A stretch of 64,000 nucleotides of DNA. Source: Chondrosia reniformis (lineage: Eukaryota > Porifera > Demospongiae > Chondrillida > Chondrillidae). Of the stretch, positions 22,763-35,224 are shown one piece after another (position 1 is the first letter of the stretch; each line of letters begins with the position of its first letter). The notes beneath the pieces are model-generated. The model saw nothing but the letters and a program-made list of their open reading frames with translations. It ran no database searches and was not told the DNA's origin. A program made the position numbers and the translations under genes. The stretch lies in contig OX359193.1 of NCBI GenBank assembly GCA_947172415.1, positions 4,644,501 to 4,708,500 of the forward strand, in the 5' to 3' direction.

Positions 22763-25089
22763 GAATGTAGTACATTTTTATATTTCATCATGGTAATTGT
22801 ACATTTACCCAAAAATATGTTTACTACAGTCCTAATTAAAGCATCACAGTTAAGATTATAGATTGTGGAGAGGATGTATTTCAGGATGTACTTCCAACTA
22901 ATGATAACCTAATCAAGTGTGAAGTTAATAACAGTCCACTAATATGTCATTAACATGTACTGTATATAGATCGGATAGGAACTGTGATAGCACTATATAT
23001 AAGAGGAAAGATGCATGTAATGAATATATACGTACATGAACCAGTATGTCACCATACAAGATTCCAACCAGTGGTTATGACCACCACCTTTTTACAGTGT
23101 ATGGTATACGTTACATGGGGTCCAGGATGGTTTGTTTGACTTACCTTACATTCTTGGTAGTACCACCCATTGATATATATTAGATTCTATGCTTAACTGT
23201 ATAGATACTTGACACATCTCTAGAGACTTTCAAGAATGCCCATACAGTTGATACCAACAGGTCAACCAATAATTGTTAAAGTTCAAGCTATATACATACT
23301 GCAGCCCATAGGTTTAAGTTTCTACAGCCGTAGCCAAATTACAGAACGTTCAGAATATATAGAATTGACACCCGTTATGGGTCAGTATAGAAGGCCTACA
23401 TATAACTTATACTGTATCTCCATCTATGTTTCATATTTCACATATACCTGCAACATGGATTGTACTCAGTTGACAATAAAGAAAACTTACTGAAATTGTA
23501 ACCATTGGTGTATAGAAAAAGCTTAGCAGCAATAACAGCTATCAAATATATACATTATAAATGTCATAAATTAGGTCTTACAAGAATTAATTTTTTTTTA
23601 GATTCAGAAGATACAGAGAGCGAGATCTAGAGTAACTTGTTTTACCCCTCCAATCTCTCAGCAACTGAGTATACTGAATATATGAAGTCCAGTTAAAGGA
23701 CTGTAGTTGCATGTTTAGGAGGGTGAATTGAGCCTCCAAACAAAACTGCCTTTTTATGACCTCAGCTACCGTGCTTATGCCCATTAACAGTTTGACTTTT
23801 ATGGCATGTTTCTTCTTATAGTCCTTGATAAAATCATTACTTACTTATGAATTATATATAAATAAACTAATCTCTATTCCCTGACTGTCTTCTTGGTGCA
23901 TGCAACACATGAAATCCAACTTAAGAGACTGTTGTTGTATGTGCTGGTGAAAAGGTCTGGGCTAGGAACAAACAACAACTCAAGTGTGTTCTTTGGCACA
24001 GCTTCTTAGACACAGTGTCCAAGGTCACCTTCAATTGTGTATGGCTTTTGTTTAGTAATGTCTTACTTTGGGAGATCTAATGGATATTGTCCATTGTGTG
24101 CAACATTATTTTTTGTTTCTGCATGCAACTGATATCGTAAATGCATAAAGCAGATTGATTAATAACCTCAAGTCAACTCAATCATTAAATCCATATGCCC
24201 AATCCATCTTAAGATGTCAAGGGTAATATGAAAGTAAAAAAAGAGTTCACAGTGGTCATCTAAGTGGGTGTCAATATGATGATAATTTTACCCACCTACC
24301 TTTATAGATGCTCTACAAGTTGACTAATGTTAACAATTACTTTAACTGAACGCTTACGAACGAACATGTACTTTATAACTCTTCAGTTTTTTGAAGTTTG
24401 TATGTAAATGTACTTTTAATTAATAATTATTTGCTGTAGGAAGTGCATAACACCACTGATTAACAAACATGCATTGTGATATAAATGAGTGCACTTTTTC
24501 GGTGACTACGTATATGATGGAATATAAGCCCATCACAACATGCATAATATAGGTATAACTAAATTTAGATTATAATTTAGTAATTATAGTATTTTATGTA
24601 ATGTCCATAAATTGCTTAACCTGTTTTTTGATCAAAGTACAGTAGTATATGGATATCAAAATTCATAAGAGGACATGCAAGTGGCACTGTTGCTTGCCAT
24701 AGCTTATACTATGCAGGACAGATATTTTAGAATCCTACAGTCGACAAATATATATACTTGAATTTACATGGTAAAATGTGCAACCGGCATTTTATGTTTA
24801 ATCTATTTCTGTGCTATAATATTATCTATTATATGCAATAACGGAAATAAACGGATAATTCACGTAACAAACTTTGGAAAACAATTTCTCTAATGACTTG
24901 ATAGGCCCAAGAAACCGGAGTAGTTTTAACGAAAGCGTAAATCGTAAGTAATATAAATGTTCAAACAGAATAATCCAGAAAACTGGGAGAAGGTGGCTAG
25001 ACTCTCTATGGGAATTTATACAGTTTCAACTGTTCACGTGACTAAGAGGCGGCCATTGTTAATACGTCAGAGAATGATTGCTCAAAAAC
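22763..25089. other. no gene recognised
   Basis: AT-rich with no domain-bearing frame. The first part may hold upstream sequence or an N-terminal exon of the RAG1-like gene, but I could not identify one. Confidence 0.5.
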
Positions 25090-26430
25090 TAAGTTGACCT
25101 AAGGAAACAGCCGTGGGGGAAGTTGATGACCTGACCCTTAATTGCCCTCTGGCGTCCACAAGGGTAGCACTACCAGCTTCATAAAAGGAGTAACACATGA
25201 AATTAAGCATTACCCTAAGCTGTTGAGTCCTTGCAACTCCGTGGGAACTTCAGAGACTTGCATTTTATTATCCAAAGCAGTACCTGGAATCTTCTTTTTC
25301 TTCAGGGAGGCTGGACATCTGGTGAAAAACCAGGCTTCTTCATCCACTGCAGAACCCAACCTCATAAAATCAACAAACTCCTTGCCATCTTTTGAGAATT
25401 TGCCATGCATTTGATAGCACAGTTTATGACACGATGCATACACACAAGAAGAGCCTTCACAGGCCACTTTTCTGAACTTTGCTCTGTTTGTCTCAGGTAG
25501 TTTGTTGTGATGTGCTGAATGTTTTCTTTTCTTTTTGGTGTTGTCTGACTTTGTCAACTGATTAGTGTCCACAGAATTCACCAATATTGATGGGTCAGGA
25601 ATTTTCACACCATCTGTCTTTGTGCTTTCCTCATTGTCATCAGTTAATTGTAATTTTTCATCTTTCCTTCTGGATGGTTCTTGCATAGCAGCTAAAGTAG
25701 CTTGTTTCCCGCGAATGGTTTGCATCCTTAACCTTGCTTTCTCATGGCCATTTTCTGTTTGTGCAAAACTTTGGTTGGCATGGTACTGTTGAACTTTCAT
25801 TACATTATTCTGAAGTCTTTTGTCATGGCTTGCCTCATCCTCTTTGTCCACATTTTCTCTGTAATTTCCTCTAATGGCTTCCAATCGTGCTTGCCTTGTT
25901 GTCTTATCTTCCTTCTTCAGTCTTCTAGCCTGATTAATACGTGATCTCAGAAGTCTCTGTTGTCTCTACACACTTTTTTCAGCTGTGAATCTTGCTCGAG
26001 ACAAAGTCCTCTTTTTGTTTAACTGCTGCTCACGTTTTTCTGTCTCATTAATTGGTAATTGTTTCTTTGCCTGTAGGTGCTTTTCAATCTCAGTTGTGTA
26101 CTTCTGTTCAATTTCCATTGGCAAGGGTGATCCAACACTGATGCAATCACTTTGTATACTTTGTTCACCACTAGACTCTATGGAGATAAACTGTTCATAG
26201 CTGTCTTCCCGCTTTTGTTGTTCTTTAAAGGTATCTTGACTTAAACCTGCATCTAATTCTTTGTTAGCATGCCTTTCTTTACTGGTGGGAGAGCCTGGAT
26301 TGACTTCAACATCTCCACATAAGAGGAGTAACAGTAGAAGCAAAGCCAGACATGAAGGTCGATGAAAGCGACGTTTTGAAATATAAAGAAAAAGGATACG
26401 CAATCGTTTTCTGTAGCGAACATATTGCAA
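25090..26430 (-). pseudogene. Helitron protein N-terminus with 2A-like leader
   Basis: One long frame from 26430 to 25210 is broken by a single TAG at 25966-25968. It starts with a basic stretch and a Leu-rich run (LALLLLLLLLCG) followed by GDVEVNPGS, resembling a 2A peptide but ending in Ser instead of Pro. A Lys/Glu/Arg-rich region follows. Then comes a Cys-containing segment (CVYASCHKL ... FTRCPASLKKKKIPG ... PTELQGLNSL), matching the N-terminal domain of animal Helitron Rep-helicase proteins. Past a frameshift the match continues (TPFMKLVVLP, CGRQRAIKG) to about 25,090. Rep and helicase domains are absent. Confidence 0.72.
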
Positions 26431-26435
26431 ATTAC

Positions 26436-27015
26436 AAATACTTTAAGCTAAAATCAACCTTTAAAACCTTCCTATCCGGGCAGCCTCTAATTAGAATCAA
26501 GTATAAGCAAAAAATAGCTAGTATGCTTAAGGACTGTCTTGTGTTACCCCTTATTGTGTTTAAGGGTAGATTTATGTAATATGTCCTACTTGTGTCCATA
26601 GTTATGCTGAGTCTGTTTTACCTCTACAAGTAAGATTACTATTAGATTCCATTCATAAAATTTTCATTTGACTTACATTCCTTGCATTAAATTAAATTTC
26701 ACCATGTGTTTTAGTTAACACCTTATTTAACTTTTGGCAACAAATTAGTGTATATAAGGCACCCTAGATTTAGCATAGAGAGCCAAGGATTCACAGAAGA
26801 TCAAGATAAAGAAGACAAAGACTCCCAGGATCACTGATGAAGGGTTGAATTCCCAGAAACGGCTGACTGACCCAGTGGAGAAGAATATAAAAGAAGGAAG
26901 AAAAGACTCTTGTATCTTCATCCAAAGCTCTCTTCAGGTTTAGTTCCCCTGTAGGCTCTTTTACAGAATAGGCATAGCATGTAGGAAAATGGTATTTTAG
27001 ATTTTTCATATGTCG
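26436..27015 (+). repeat. dispersed repeat related to the 1,523-bp array unit
   Basis: Blocks at 26460-26500 (GGCAGCCTCTAATTAGAAT), 26840-26890 and 26905-27015 (GGCATAGCATGTAGGAAAAT) recur in the same order at about 34,960-35,185 and in each array unit. CTGATGA...GAAAC at 26834-26860 is another hammerhead-like core. Confidence 0.65.
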
Positions 27016-27630
27016 TCTTTAGTCTATTAATGTATGCATACTCACGGCAAACCAAACGGTATATGTTTTCTTGATTTGCACTGGTACAGTATTGCGTTGG
27101 ATCATGCAAAGCAGTACCACAGCAAGTTTGAACAAAAGCACAGTCAAGCCTAGGATGGTCTTTACAGTTAGCTACTAGTCGAGCTTGTATTGTGTATAAT
27201 GGGAAAAAGGAAGACCTAGATTGTGTTTGACTGACAATTTTGAGCAATCATATTTGTAAGAATCTCACTTAACTTTACTTGACATTTAATGAACTTTCTA
27301 TTGTTTGGTTTCAATTATAATATGCATAATGATGATCCAGTGATGCCTATATATACATAAATGAGTTTTACAAGGTCAAGAAAGCAAGTATACTTACAAA
27401 ATTGTATATACCAAATCTCTCTATTATAATATAACGAATAATTGAAACTATTTGTTTTGGATTATGTACACTAATATGAACTTAACATTTTACCGTTTTA
27501 ATATTTAATAGGCTATTGTACAACAAAAAACCATGAGATATTTCGGTATGAATTTTAAATTTAACATAGTAGATAGGTATACACTTAGTCAAAACATTGG
27601 TATAAATATTTAATTAATTGTTATGAGTAA
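27016..27630. other. no gene recognised
   Basis: A minus frame at 26918-27247 has several Cys but no recognisable domain. The rest is AT-rich flank of the piggyBac carcass. Confidence 0.45.
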
Positions 27631-28780
27631 TTGTATAATATTAGTGGTGTTCTTAGGCAAATTGATGACACCAATGATCAGGAGTCAGATTGGGAAAACT
27701 CTGATGTAAGCATGATTGACAGTGATGATAACCTTGGTGATCCACTGGATTACGTTCAATTAGAAGACGAATCTGTTGTAGCCTCACTTTTGCAACCCCA
27801 TTCTCCAGAGCCTTTGACTTTTAGCAACACACAACAACAACAAATAACTTCTATACCTACAAAAGAATCTAATGCTGATTATACCAATAGTGATTCTTCT
27901 CAGCCAATGCAGGCTACAGATACCTCTTCGTCAGACAACCAGTCAACATCACACCAACCTGGTGTCCAAATTCCCTAGTTGGACCTGCCAGGAGGTTACC
28001 ACATACTGTTACTCCTCTTGATTTTTTCTAAGAGGTGTTTGGGAAACGGACCATTGAGAAAATAGTCGAAGAAACCAATAGGTATGCCTCACAAAATCCA
28101 CCTGGTGAGAGCTATGGTTGGTATAATACTACTGAGGAAGAACTTAGTAGTTACCTGGGTGTTTTCATTGCAATGGGAGTCCATCAGCTGCCTGCCCTTC
28201 AAGATTACTAGTCAAAGGATCCATTGCTTGGCGTACCAGGGATCACTGCTTGCATGCCCTACAGTTGCTTTATAGTTTTGTGTAGCAGACTCCACTTTAA
28301 TGATTATTCCACAGTCATCCCAAGAGGCCAACCAGGATATGACAAGCTACATAAGTTTAGGCCACTGTTTGAGGCTGTAAGATCTAAGTGCCTAAATGTG
28401 TATTTGCCTCATCAATAATGCAGTATTGATGAGGCAATGGTGGCCTTCAAAGGACGCAGTTCCCTGAAACAGTATGTCCCAATGAGGCCAACAAAGAGGG
28501 TGTTTCAAGGTTTGGACCCTCTGCGACCCACACAATGGCTACATTCCAAATTTTGAGGTCTACACAGTTCCTCTGCTGGTGAAGCACTTGGCACAAGAGT
28601 TGTCAAAAATGTAGCATCACCATTTTACAACTGAAACCACCACCTTTATGCACTCAATGGCACTCAGCAAGGTTGTCGCATCCTTCATTCTGTCCAGTTC
28701 AGTAGACTTGAGAAAGTGTTTTATAAGCAAATGAACTATCTTGGTTTCCACTCTCAATACTCTTACACTCTGTCTGAAAA

Positions 28781-29962
28781 ATGGCGGCTCGCGTACTTGC
28801 TGTGTTGCCATCCCTGATATGGATCGCATTGTTTGCGAAGAATTACCTAAGGACTGCTGAAGATGACTCGTTATATTGCTATGAGTATCCATCTGTACAT
28901 GTGGAAAGATTTTCAACATCTCTTCTTCTAAAGTACCAACCGATCAATGCTTTTTCACACCTCAGTCGGTCTAGGAAGAAAGCGCAAGAGATCGTAAGAA
29001 ACTTACTGGAACCTAGCAGAGGACGAAACACACTACTGCTCAGTTGTGGAGACGTGAAACCTAACCCAGGACCCTGCACTGACAGCCAAGAGCCGCGATT
29101 GAAGAAATCAGACCCGAAGAAGATGTTACGACTCGCACACCTCAACGCCCGCAGCCTCATCCGTCACTTTGACAATGTTGCTTGCCTGGTGTCCTCTGTC
29201 AGTCCTGAAGTCTTGGCCCTTTCTGAAACTTGGCTGGATTCGTCTGTTGGTGATGGTGAGTTGTATCTTCCTGGTTATACTTTGTATCGTTGTGATCGTT
29301 CTTGGTGTGGTGGAGGTGTTGCTATGTACTGTGCTGATCATCTGTCCTGTGCTGTCCTTTCTTGTGGGCCTTCTGCCTCTGGCATTGAGTACTTGTGGGT
29401 CTCTATTGATTCCAGGCCATTCTCTTCCCCTCTTGTCTTTGGCTGCTTCTAACGTCCTCCGAATCTACCTTCCCAGTCAGTCCATGATGTGTGTAACAGC
29501 ATTGAAAAAATGATGATTGCCAAAAAGAACCTTGTTGCGTGTGGAGATTTCAATGTGGACATGGCTGATCTGAACAAACCTTACTCCAAACTTCATTCGA
29601 ACTTCCTGACTTCCCACTCTCTTCAGCCACCCAGTAGCTCCCCCACTCACTTCTCTTCTACTTTACATTCCATCCTTGACCTCCTCATCATTACTTCCAA
29701 TGTTCCCATATCCCAATATTCTGTTCTTGACTCAGCTATCTCCGATCATCTGCCTATTATGCTTGACATCGACTGTAGTGTTCCTAAACCTCATCCATGC
29801 TTAGTAACTCGTAGGTCATTTAAGAACTTTTCCAAAGTAAGCTTTGAAGAGGATCTTTCTATTGTACCATGGTCTATAATTGATGTCTTAGATAGCCTTG
29901 ATGATAAGATCGATATCTTTAACTCACTCTTGCTGGATGTTTGGACCTACATGCCCCACTGA
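28781..29962 (+). pseudogene. non-LTR ORF2 N-terminus: 2A-like motif and AP endonuclease
   Basis: From ATG 28781 a hydrophobic leader is followed by LLLSCGDVKPNPGP at about 29,033-29,074, which resembles a 2A peptide with Lys for Glu. The AP-type endonuclease begins RLAHLNARSL and continues LALSETWLD, GGGVAMYC, a stop near 29,452, then CGDFNVDMADL and AISDHLPIML. These cover the asparagine, Glu and Asp-His motifs of APE endonucleases. Confidence 0.82.
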
Positions 29963-30228
29963 AGACAGTACATGTAAAGAAGAAGCCTGCCCCTTGGATC
30001 ACGAAACGTATCGGAATAAACTGTTTAGACTGTTCAAGAAAAATCGACTAACGGTATCATGGGAAGCATTCAAGGCACAGAGGAATAGAGTAACGTCACT
30101 TCAACAAAGGGCAAAAAAACTATTTCCTTCGCTTAATCAGGAACAAAGCTCATCCTTCTGCTCTATGGAATACTCTTAAGGCAGCTGGTGTTTCTTCCTC
30201 TTCGCATGAAAACTGGTATTGCTTCAAC

Positions 30229-32044
30229 ATGAGCTCTTCTTCTATTGCCAATATTCTTAATAACCACTTTGTTGCTGTTTCTTCTACTGGTTCTGGTTCC
30301 CTTCCATCTCCCCCTGCTTTGGCTTCTCCTCCCCAGTCTACTCTATCTCTTACCTCCACTACCCCTGCTTGGTGTGAAGAAACCCTAGCTTCTCTTAAGC
30401 CTAGATGTTCTCCAGGTCTTGATGGTATCCCTTCCTCTGCTCTTATAGCTGGCCGATCTGTCATCTCTTACCCTCTGTTGTCTATCCTTAATTCCTCCCT
30501 TTCTTCTTCTATCTTTCCTGGATCCTGGAAGTGTGCTTGGGTTAAGCCACTCCACAAAGGCGGTGATCGTGTCTCCCCATGAATTACCAACCCATCTCTC
30601 TGCTTGGAGTCTGCAGTAAACTTCTAGGAAGGTGTGTCCAGGAGCAGTTTTCTTCTCACCTCATACAAAACGGCCTTCTCTTCCCTTATCAATCTGGGTT
30701 TCGGCCCAAGCATTCTACCCAAACGCTTCTTATTCACTGCTTGGATGACTGGAACAAGGCTCTGGACAGAAGACATTTCATCGGGGTTGTGTTTCTTGAT
30801 ATCTCCAAAGCATTTGACACTGTGAACCATAATCTTCTTTTGTCTAAGCTTTCTCAACTTGGTCTCTCCTCGTGTACAGTTGCTTGGTTTAAGTCTTATC
30901 TTTCTGATCGTTGCCAGGTTACTCGTGTCAGAGATTCATTCTCCTCTCTTGGTTTTCCCACAACTGGTGTTCCCCAAGGCTCTGTGCTTGGTCCTTCTCT
31001 CTTCTCTGCCTTTATCAATGACCTGCCTTCAGTCCTGCCTGCTGATTCTGTTGTTCTCTTTGCTGATGACACTGCCATCTACATCACGAGTAGCAATCTT
31101 GCTTCTTTAAACTCTTCACTTCAACAGTGTCTAGATGCAACCAGCCAGTGGATGGCCAGCAATGGACTGCAACTGAATGTAAACAAAACAATCTATGCTC
31201 CTTCACTCTAGTAGAAAAAAATTGAGACTGTCTTGGACGTTCATGTTGATGGTGTAACTGTTGATCAGGTACGAGTGTTCAAGTATCTTGGTGTGCTTAT
31301 AAACGATACCCTAACTTGGAGTGATCATATTGACATGATCTGTAGAAAAGTAAGCTGTCGTCTCAACCTTCTTCGTAGGCTCTCTTGGTTTCTTCCTCGC
31401 TCTCTCCTCCTCACTTATCTTAAATCGTACATCCTTCCCCACTTTGACTATTGTGATGTCGTCTGGTCTGGCTGTACTCAAGATGAATCTCGCCGCTTGG
31501 AATCGCTGCTGAACTTCGGTTGCAAGATTGTGCTTCATAGGCGTCGTGACTCTTCTTCCAGGGCTGCTCTTCAAGAACTTGGATTAACGACTCTCACCTT
31601 ACCTTAAGAAGAAAACTTTACATGGCTCAGTGTATGTTTCGCAGCTTATCCTCCCAGGCTCCACCTTACCTGTTTTGGCTCTTCTCTTATGTTTCTTGCC
31701 ACCATAACACTCGTTCCTCTTTCACTTCCCAACTTAATCTTCCCTTGGTCAGGTCTTCATTCGGACAGAGGACATTCAGTTTTGCCAGTGCTTCCCTCTG
31801 GCGCAGCCTACCTACAGCCATTCGTGCAACACCTAACCTCAGCCTCAACAATTTTACGAAACTATGTAAACATTTTTATTTAATCCATGAGAGACAATTT
31901 GTATTATGTAACAATATGAACACAACCGAATTGACAATTCTATTTTATTTATTTATTTGTTATTTATTTATTGTACATATTGTTGTTTTTGTACTGGGTG
32001 CCTTTGTAGTAGCCTCAGGCTATTGGCCTCCCCAGTTTAAATAA
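30229..32044 (+). pseudogene. non-LTR ORF2: reverse transcriptase and C-terminus
   Basis: VVFLDISKAFDTVNH holds the first catalytic Asp, GVPQGSVLGPSLFSAFIND is motif B, and VLFADDTAIY is the catalytic FADD box. Then come WMASNGLQLNVNKT and FKYLGVLIND (thumb), then HFDYCDVVWSGC. Frames change near 30,580, 31,215 and 31,610. Confidence 0.88.
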
Positions 32045-32395
32045 GATTTCCTGATATCCTGATATCCTTTATTTTGACAACTATATTTCAAGCGTGGATC
32101 TACTGCCTAGCCTCCTGCCTCAGGCAACTTTCTGCATAGCGACAACAAGGATCAACAGAAGGAAATGGCCAGTTTCTCTCAATTTGAACCACATCAAGAC
32201 CATGTCCCAGGGACAACATACCACAGCTGTAGTAAGGACAAATAATGTGGAAATAGAATGCTTTGCTTGGATGGACAAGAAATGCATGACATTTGTCAAC
32301 ACCATTACAGATGCCAACAGTACCACGATAGTTGCAAGGTGAAACAAGGCTGGGTCCAGTGTTGAAATCCCCTGCCCAGAAGCAGTGAAACTTTA

Positions 32396-32821
32396 TTATT
32401 ATTATTATTACAGACATTTCACAGTTCAGTATCAGTGACATGCACTTGTTACAGTCAATGATAAAGTCTGTATATGTAATGGATCAGGTCTTCCCATGCT
32501 CCTCTGTCGGTGGCTAGTCTTCCCAGCATGTCTAGGTCTCTGGGGCTCGACAGTTTAAGGTTTCGGTATGTTGCATTCTGTGCAGCTGCTGTGCATAGTT
32601 AATTCCTGATCACTGTCATCAGTCCGGTCTGGTGTCTTCCAACTCGTCCTTTCATTCCTGAGAGTTTGGGTGGCATAACATATAGGTCTAGGCCAGCTTG
32701 AGCAGGGGACAACGGTGGAAGTCGGCGCACATGCCCTAAGAGGTACCATCTGGCTAGTCTAACATCCCAGGACAAGGGGTGTGTGTCACACTTGGTGTAC
32801 AGCGCTCCGTTGCGTTGCGTT
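32396..32821 (-). mobile_element. 5'-truncated non-LTR retrotransposon, 426 bp
   Basis: Flanked by an exact 11-bp duplication GTGAAACTTTA (32385-32395 and 32822-32832) in the middle of the piggyBac codons for VKLY. The left end is a (TTA)n tract, the 3' tail of a minus-strand element. Inside, the minus strand reads a C-terminal ORF2 segment (LARWYLLGHVRRLP, LGRLATDRGAWEDLI). Confidence 0.88.
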
Positions 32822-33537
32822 GTGAAACTTTACAACAAGTTTATGAGTGCAGTTGACTTGGCTGACCAAAGAAGGAAGACATACACAACATCGCGCAAGT
32901 CAGCTAAGTGGTGGATGCCCTTGTTCCACTATGTAGTCGATATCTACTTAGTGAACGGCTTCATCCTTTACAAGGAAGGTACCCAGAACAATAAGAGGAA
33001 CCAAAGGATTTTTATCTAGATGTCGCAAAAGAACTACTCTCAATGCATTCATCCAGAAGGCGACCATCCTCACTAGGGGCTCTTCCTTCGACTAGATTCG
33101 CAGAAATGCACTATCTAAGCAGGGGAGAATCAAAGAGGCGTTGTAAATATTGCAGCGCTCACGGAGTTTGAAAACGTACCATATTTTGTTGTATTCAGTG
33201 CTTGCCGTCTTCACCCATCTACCTGTGTCTCATTTCATGCTTTGAGAAGTTTCACAGAAAAACATTCAAGCTGTAACTACTTAAAACGTTTAACTGAATT
33301 AGTCGCCCTCTTTGAGGCGGCCATTTTATTTCAATTATTACCATAGGAGTATTTATTTTTGAGACACTTTATTTTCACAATATCCTGTAGAATGCCTTGT
33401 AGCAAAAGTTTCACGGATTCTATTTTTGCGATTTATGCCACGCACAAAAATATATACCAAGTATAGTCTTTAGTCAAAGTGTGACCTGTGCGAGCTGAGA
33501 GGAGCGTTCTATAAAGAAACATGCTGAGAGAGACGAT

Positions 33538-34529
33538 ATGGCAGCGACTAACCTGTGCAATTCTAGCGTCAGAGGCTGTCACATATACCAGAGTGTGTGG
33601 AGTGCGGAAGAGGGGGAGAACCTCGTATGCAAGCGGGAGATGAGTAACCCGCGCGACAACTACGCCGTCATTGTAGTAAAAAGCGATCAGACCGTAGGAC
33701 ACTTGGCATGGAAGATATCGCGCCTCTGCTCCCTCTTTCTTGGAAAAGGCGGTTCCATCACAGTGACTGTCACAGGAAGAAGGCAATGTTCGGTCGATCT
33801 TCCCCAAGGGGGACTTGAAATTCCTTGCATCTTGACCTTTCTGGCCCGGAGGAATCGATCACCAAGGTGAGAAGTCTAATGGCTAAGCTGAACTTTCTGG
33901 AAGATGGTGGTAGCTGCACAGAAAAGGAAAATCTGGCCAGCAAAGAAGCAACAAGTGCCCAGACTACTCCCATTTCTGCAAGTGCAGTCTGGGTCTGCAT
34001 GGAAAGACAGTCACTCAGCTATGAAGAGAAGGAAATGATTCGTACTGGACAATGCCTCACTGACAACCACATGAATTTTATTGAAGCTCTAATACAGGAG
34101 CAATTCCCTGCTATTCGAGGACTTGTAAACACCCTGAAGGCAAGTAAACCATGTGCTCACACAACCCTACAATCCGAAGGATTGCAGGTTCTTTTCTGTA
34201 GGGGTAGTCACTGGATTGTGGCATCCACTATGGGCTGTCCCCCTAACAATGTACACATTTATGATAGCGTTTACAGGGACATTGATGCCACTACCAAGGC
34301 TACTCTGGCTCATTTGTTGGGAGTTCCTAATATAGTTCTTCGTATTAACATGGGCCAAGTAATGCAACAGATGGGAGGAAAGGACTGTGGAATCTTTGCA
34401 GCCGCAGTCTTGACATCACTGGCTCATGGACAGAATGGACCATTCAAATTTAGACAGGTGGGGATGAGAGCGCATCTTGTAGAGTGTGTGGAGAAAGGCA
34501 GGCTCTGTCTATTCCCAAATGCAAGATAG
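33538..34529 (+). pseudogene. HIRAN domain plus Ulp1/C48 protease, one frameshift
   Basis: ATG 33538 opens a HIRAN-like domain (RGCHIYQSVW, CKREMSNPRDNYAVIV, VGHLAWKISRLC, VTVTGRRQ). HIRAN domains bind DNA ends and occur in helicase-like proteins. Near 33,835 a -1 shift is needed to continue into SGPEESITKVRSLMAKLNF. The C-terminal half is a C48 (Ulp1/SENP) cysteine protease fold with His in GSHWIVAST, Asp in IYDSVYR, Gln in VMQQMGG and Cys in KDCGIFAA. These proteases remove SUMO-like modifiers. The shift may be a one-base T deletion or recoding; a deletion is simpler. Confidence 0.75.
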
Positions 34530-35224
34530 ACTATAGACTATTATGACAATAATATATCATAATATATAATGCAATAATGCCAATGCCATGCCATATATAA
34601 TGCCATCCAGACAGGAAATGCAATTTCAGTCCAGGGCTCCCTTACCCCATCCGCAAGGCCACGTAGTGATGACTGTTTTTTTGACCATGAGTTGCTGTTG
34701 TTATCATTGAACGTATTGTATATATAATGATATATTATTATCGTAACACTTGTAGCTGCAATATAACATATTTATTACTTATATTATATACTTCTCCCAT
34801 TTAGATAGTAATGTTCCTAATATATGCAGCCTACACATGGTGTCTTTATTCACAAGTAATCAGGTATTCCAGAATATGTAGTGACTTCTCTTAGACTAAT
34901 TTTCAGGCTAAAAGTTTGCAGTTAAGCAATAGGCTTATTAAAGGTTATAAATACTAAAATCTGTATGCCTTTAAAACCTAAATTCTATCCCGGCAGCCTC
35001 TAATTAGAATTTTAGGTGGAATTCCCAGTAACAGCTGTCTGTCCCAGTGGAGCAGAAGTAGGAAGAGAAGAAAAGAAGACAGAAAAGACTCCGTGTATCC
35101 TTTACAGATAGGCTTTTAGGCTTTTTACAGAATATATAGGCATAGCATGTAGGAAAATGGTGTATTAGATTTTTCATATACCTATTACCATGACATATTA
35201 TATAATGTTCACTTCATCGTGTTA

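Larger units (their letters stand above)
28775..32065 (+). mobile_element. APE-type non-LTR retrotransposon inserted in piggyBac
   Basis: Plus orientation, starting near AATGGCGGCTCGCG and ending in TGATATCC repeats near 32,045-32,065. The ORF pieces at 28781-29452, 29489-29962, 29898-30179, 30229-30582, 30579-31211, 31233-31607 and 31622-32044 cover endonuclease, reverse transcriptase and C-terminus with a handful of frameshifts. CR1/L2-like by layout. No ORF1 is seen, so it may be 5'-truncated or a single-ORF type. Confidence 0.85.
27631..33276 (+). pseudogene. piggyBac transposase carcass, split by two retrotransposons
   Basis: The acidic N-terminus (27631-27978) ends at a TAG. The catalytic part continues at 28080-28620 with WYNTTEEELSSYLGVFIAMG, LHFNDYS and SIDEAMVAFKGRSSLKQYVP, which carries the Asp of the DDD triad. 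After the insertion at 28,775-32,065 the protein resumes with LYFDNYISSVDLLP (about 32,070). A second insertion sits at 32,396-32,821. The reading then continues AVKLYNKFMSAVDLADQRRK to a C-terminal Cys-rich finger (RCKYC ... CCIQC ... CFEKFH), ending 33,276. Several stops and shifts make it inactive. Confidence 0.88.

Noticed and set aside
32094..32342. Independent small gene
   Set aside because: It is the middle of the piggyBac transposase between two insertions.
34153..34367. Short ORFs on both strands inside each array unit
   Set aside because: They overlap the protease frame and repeat exactly with it; shadows.
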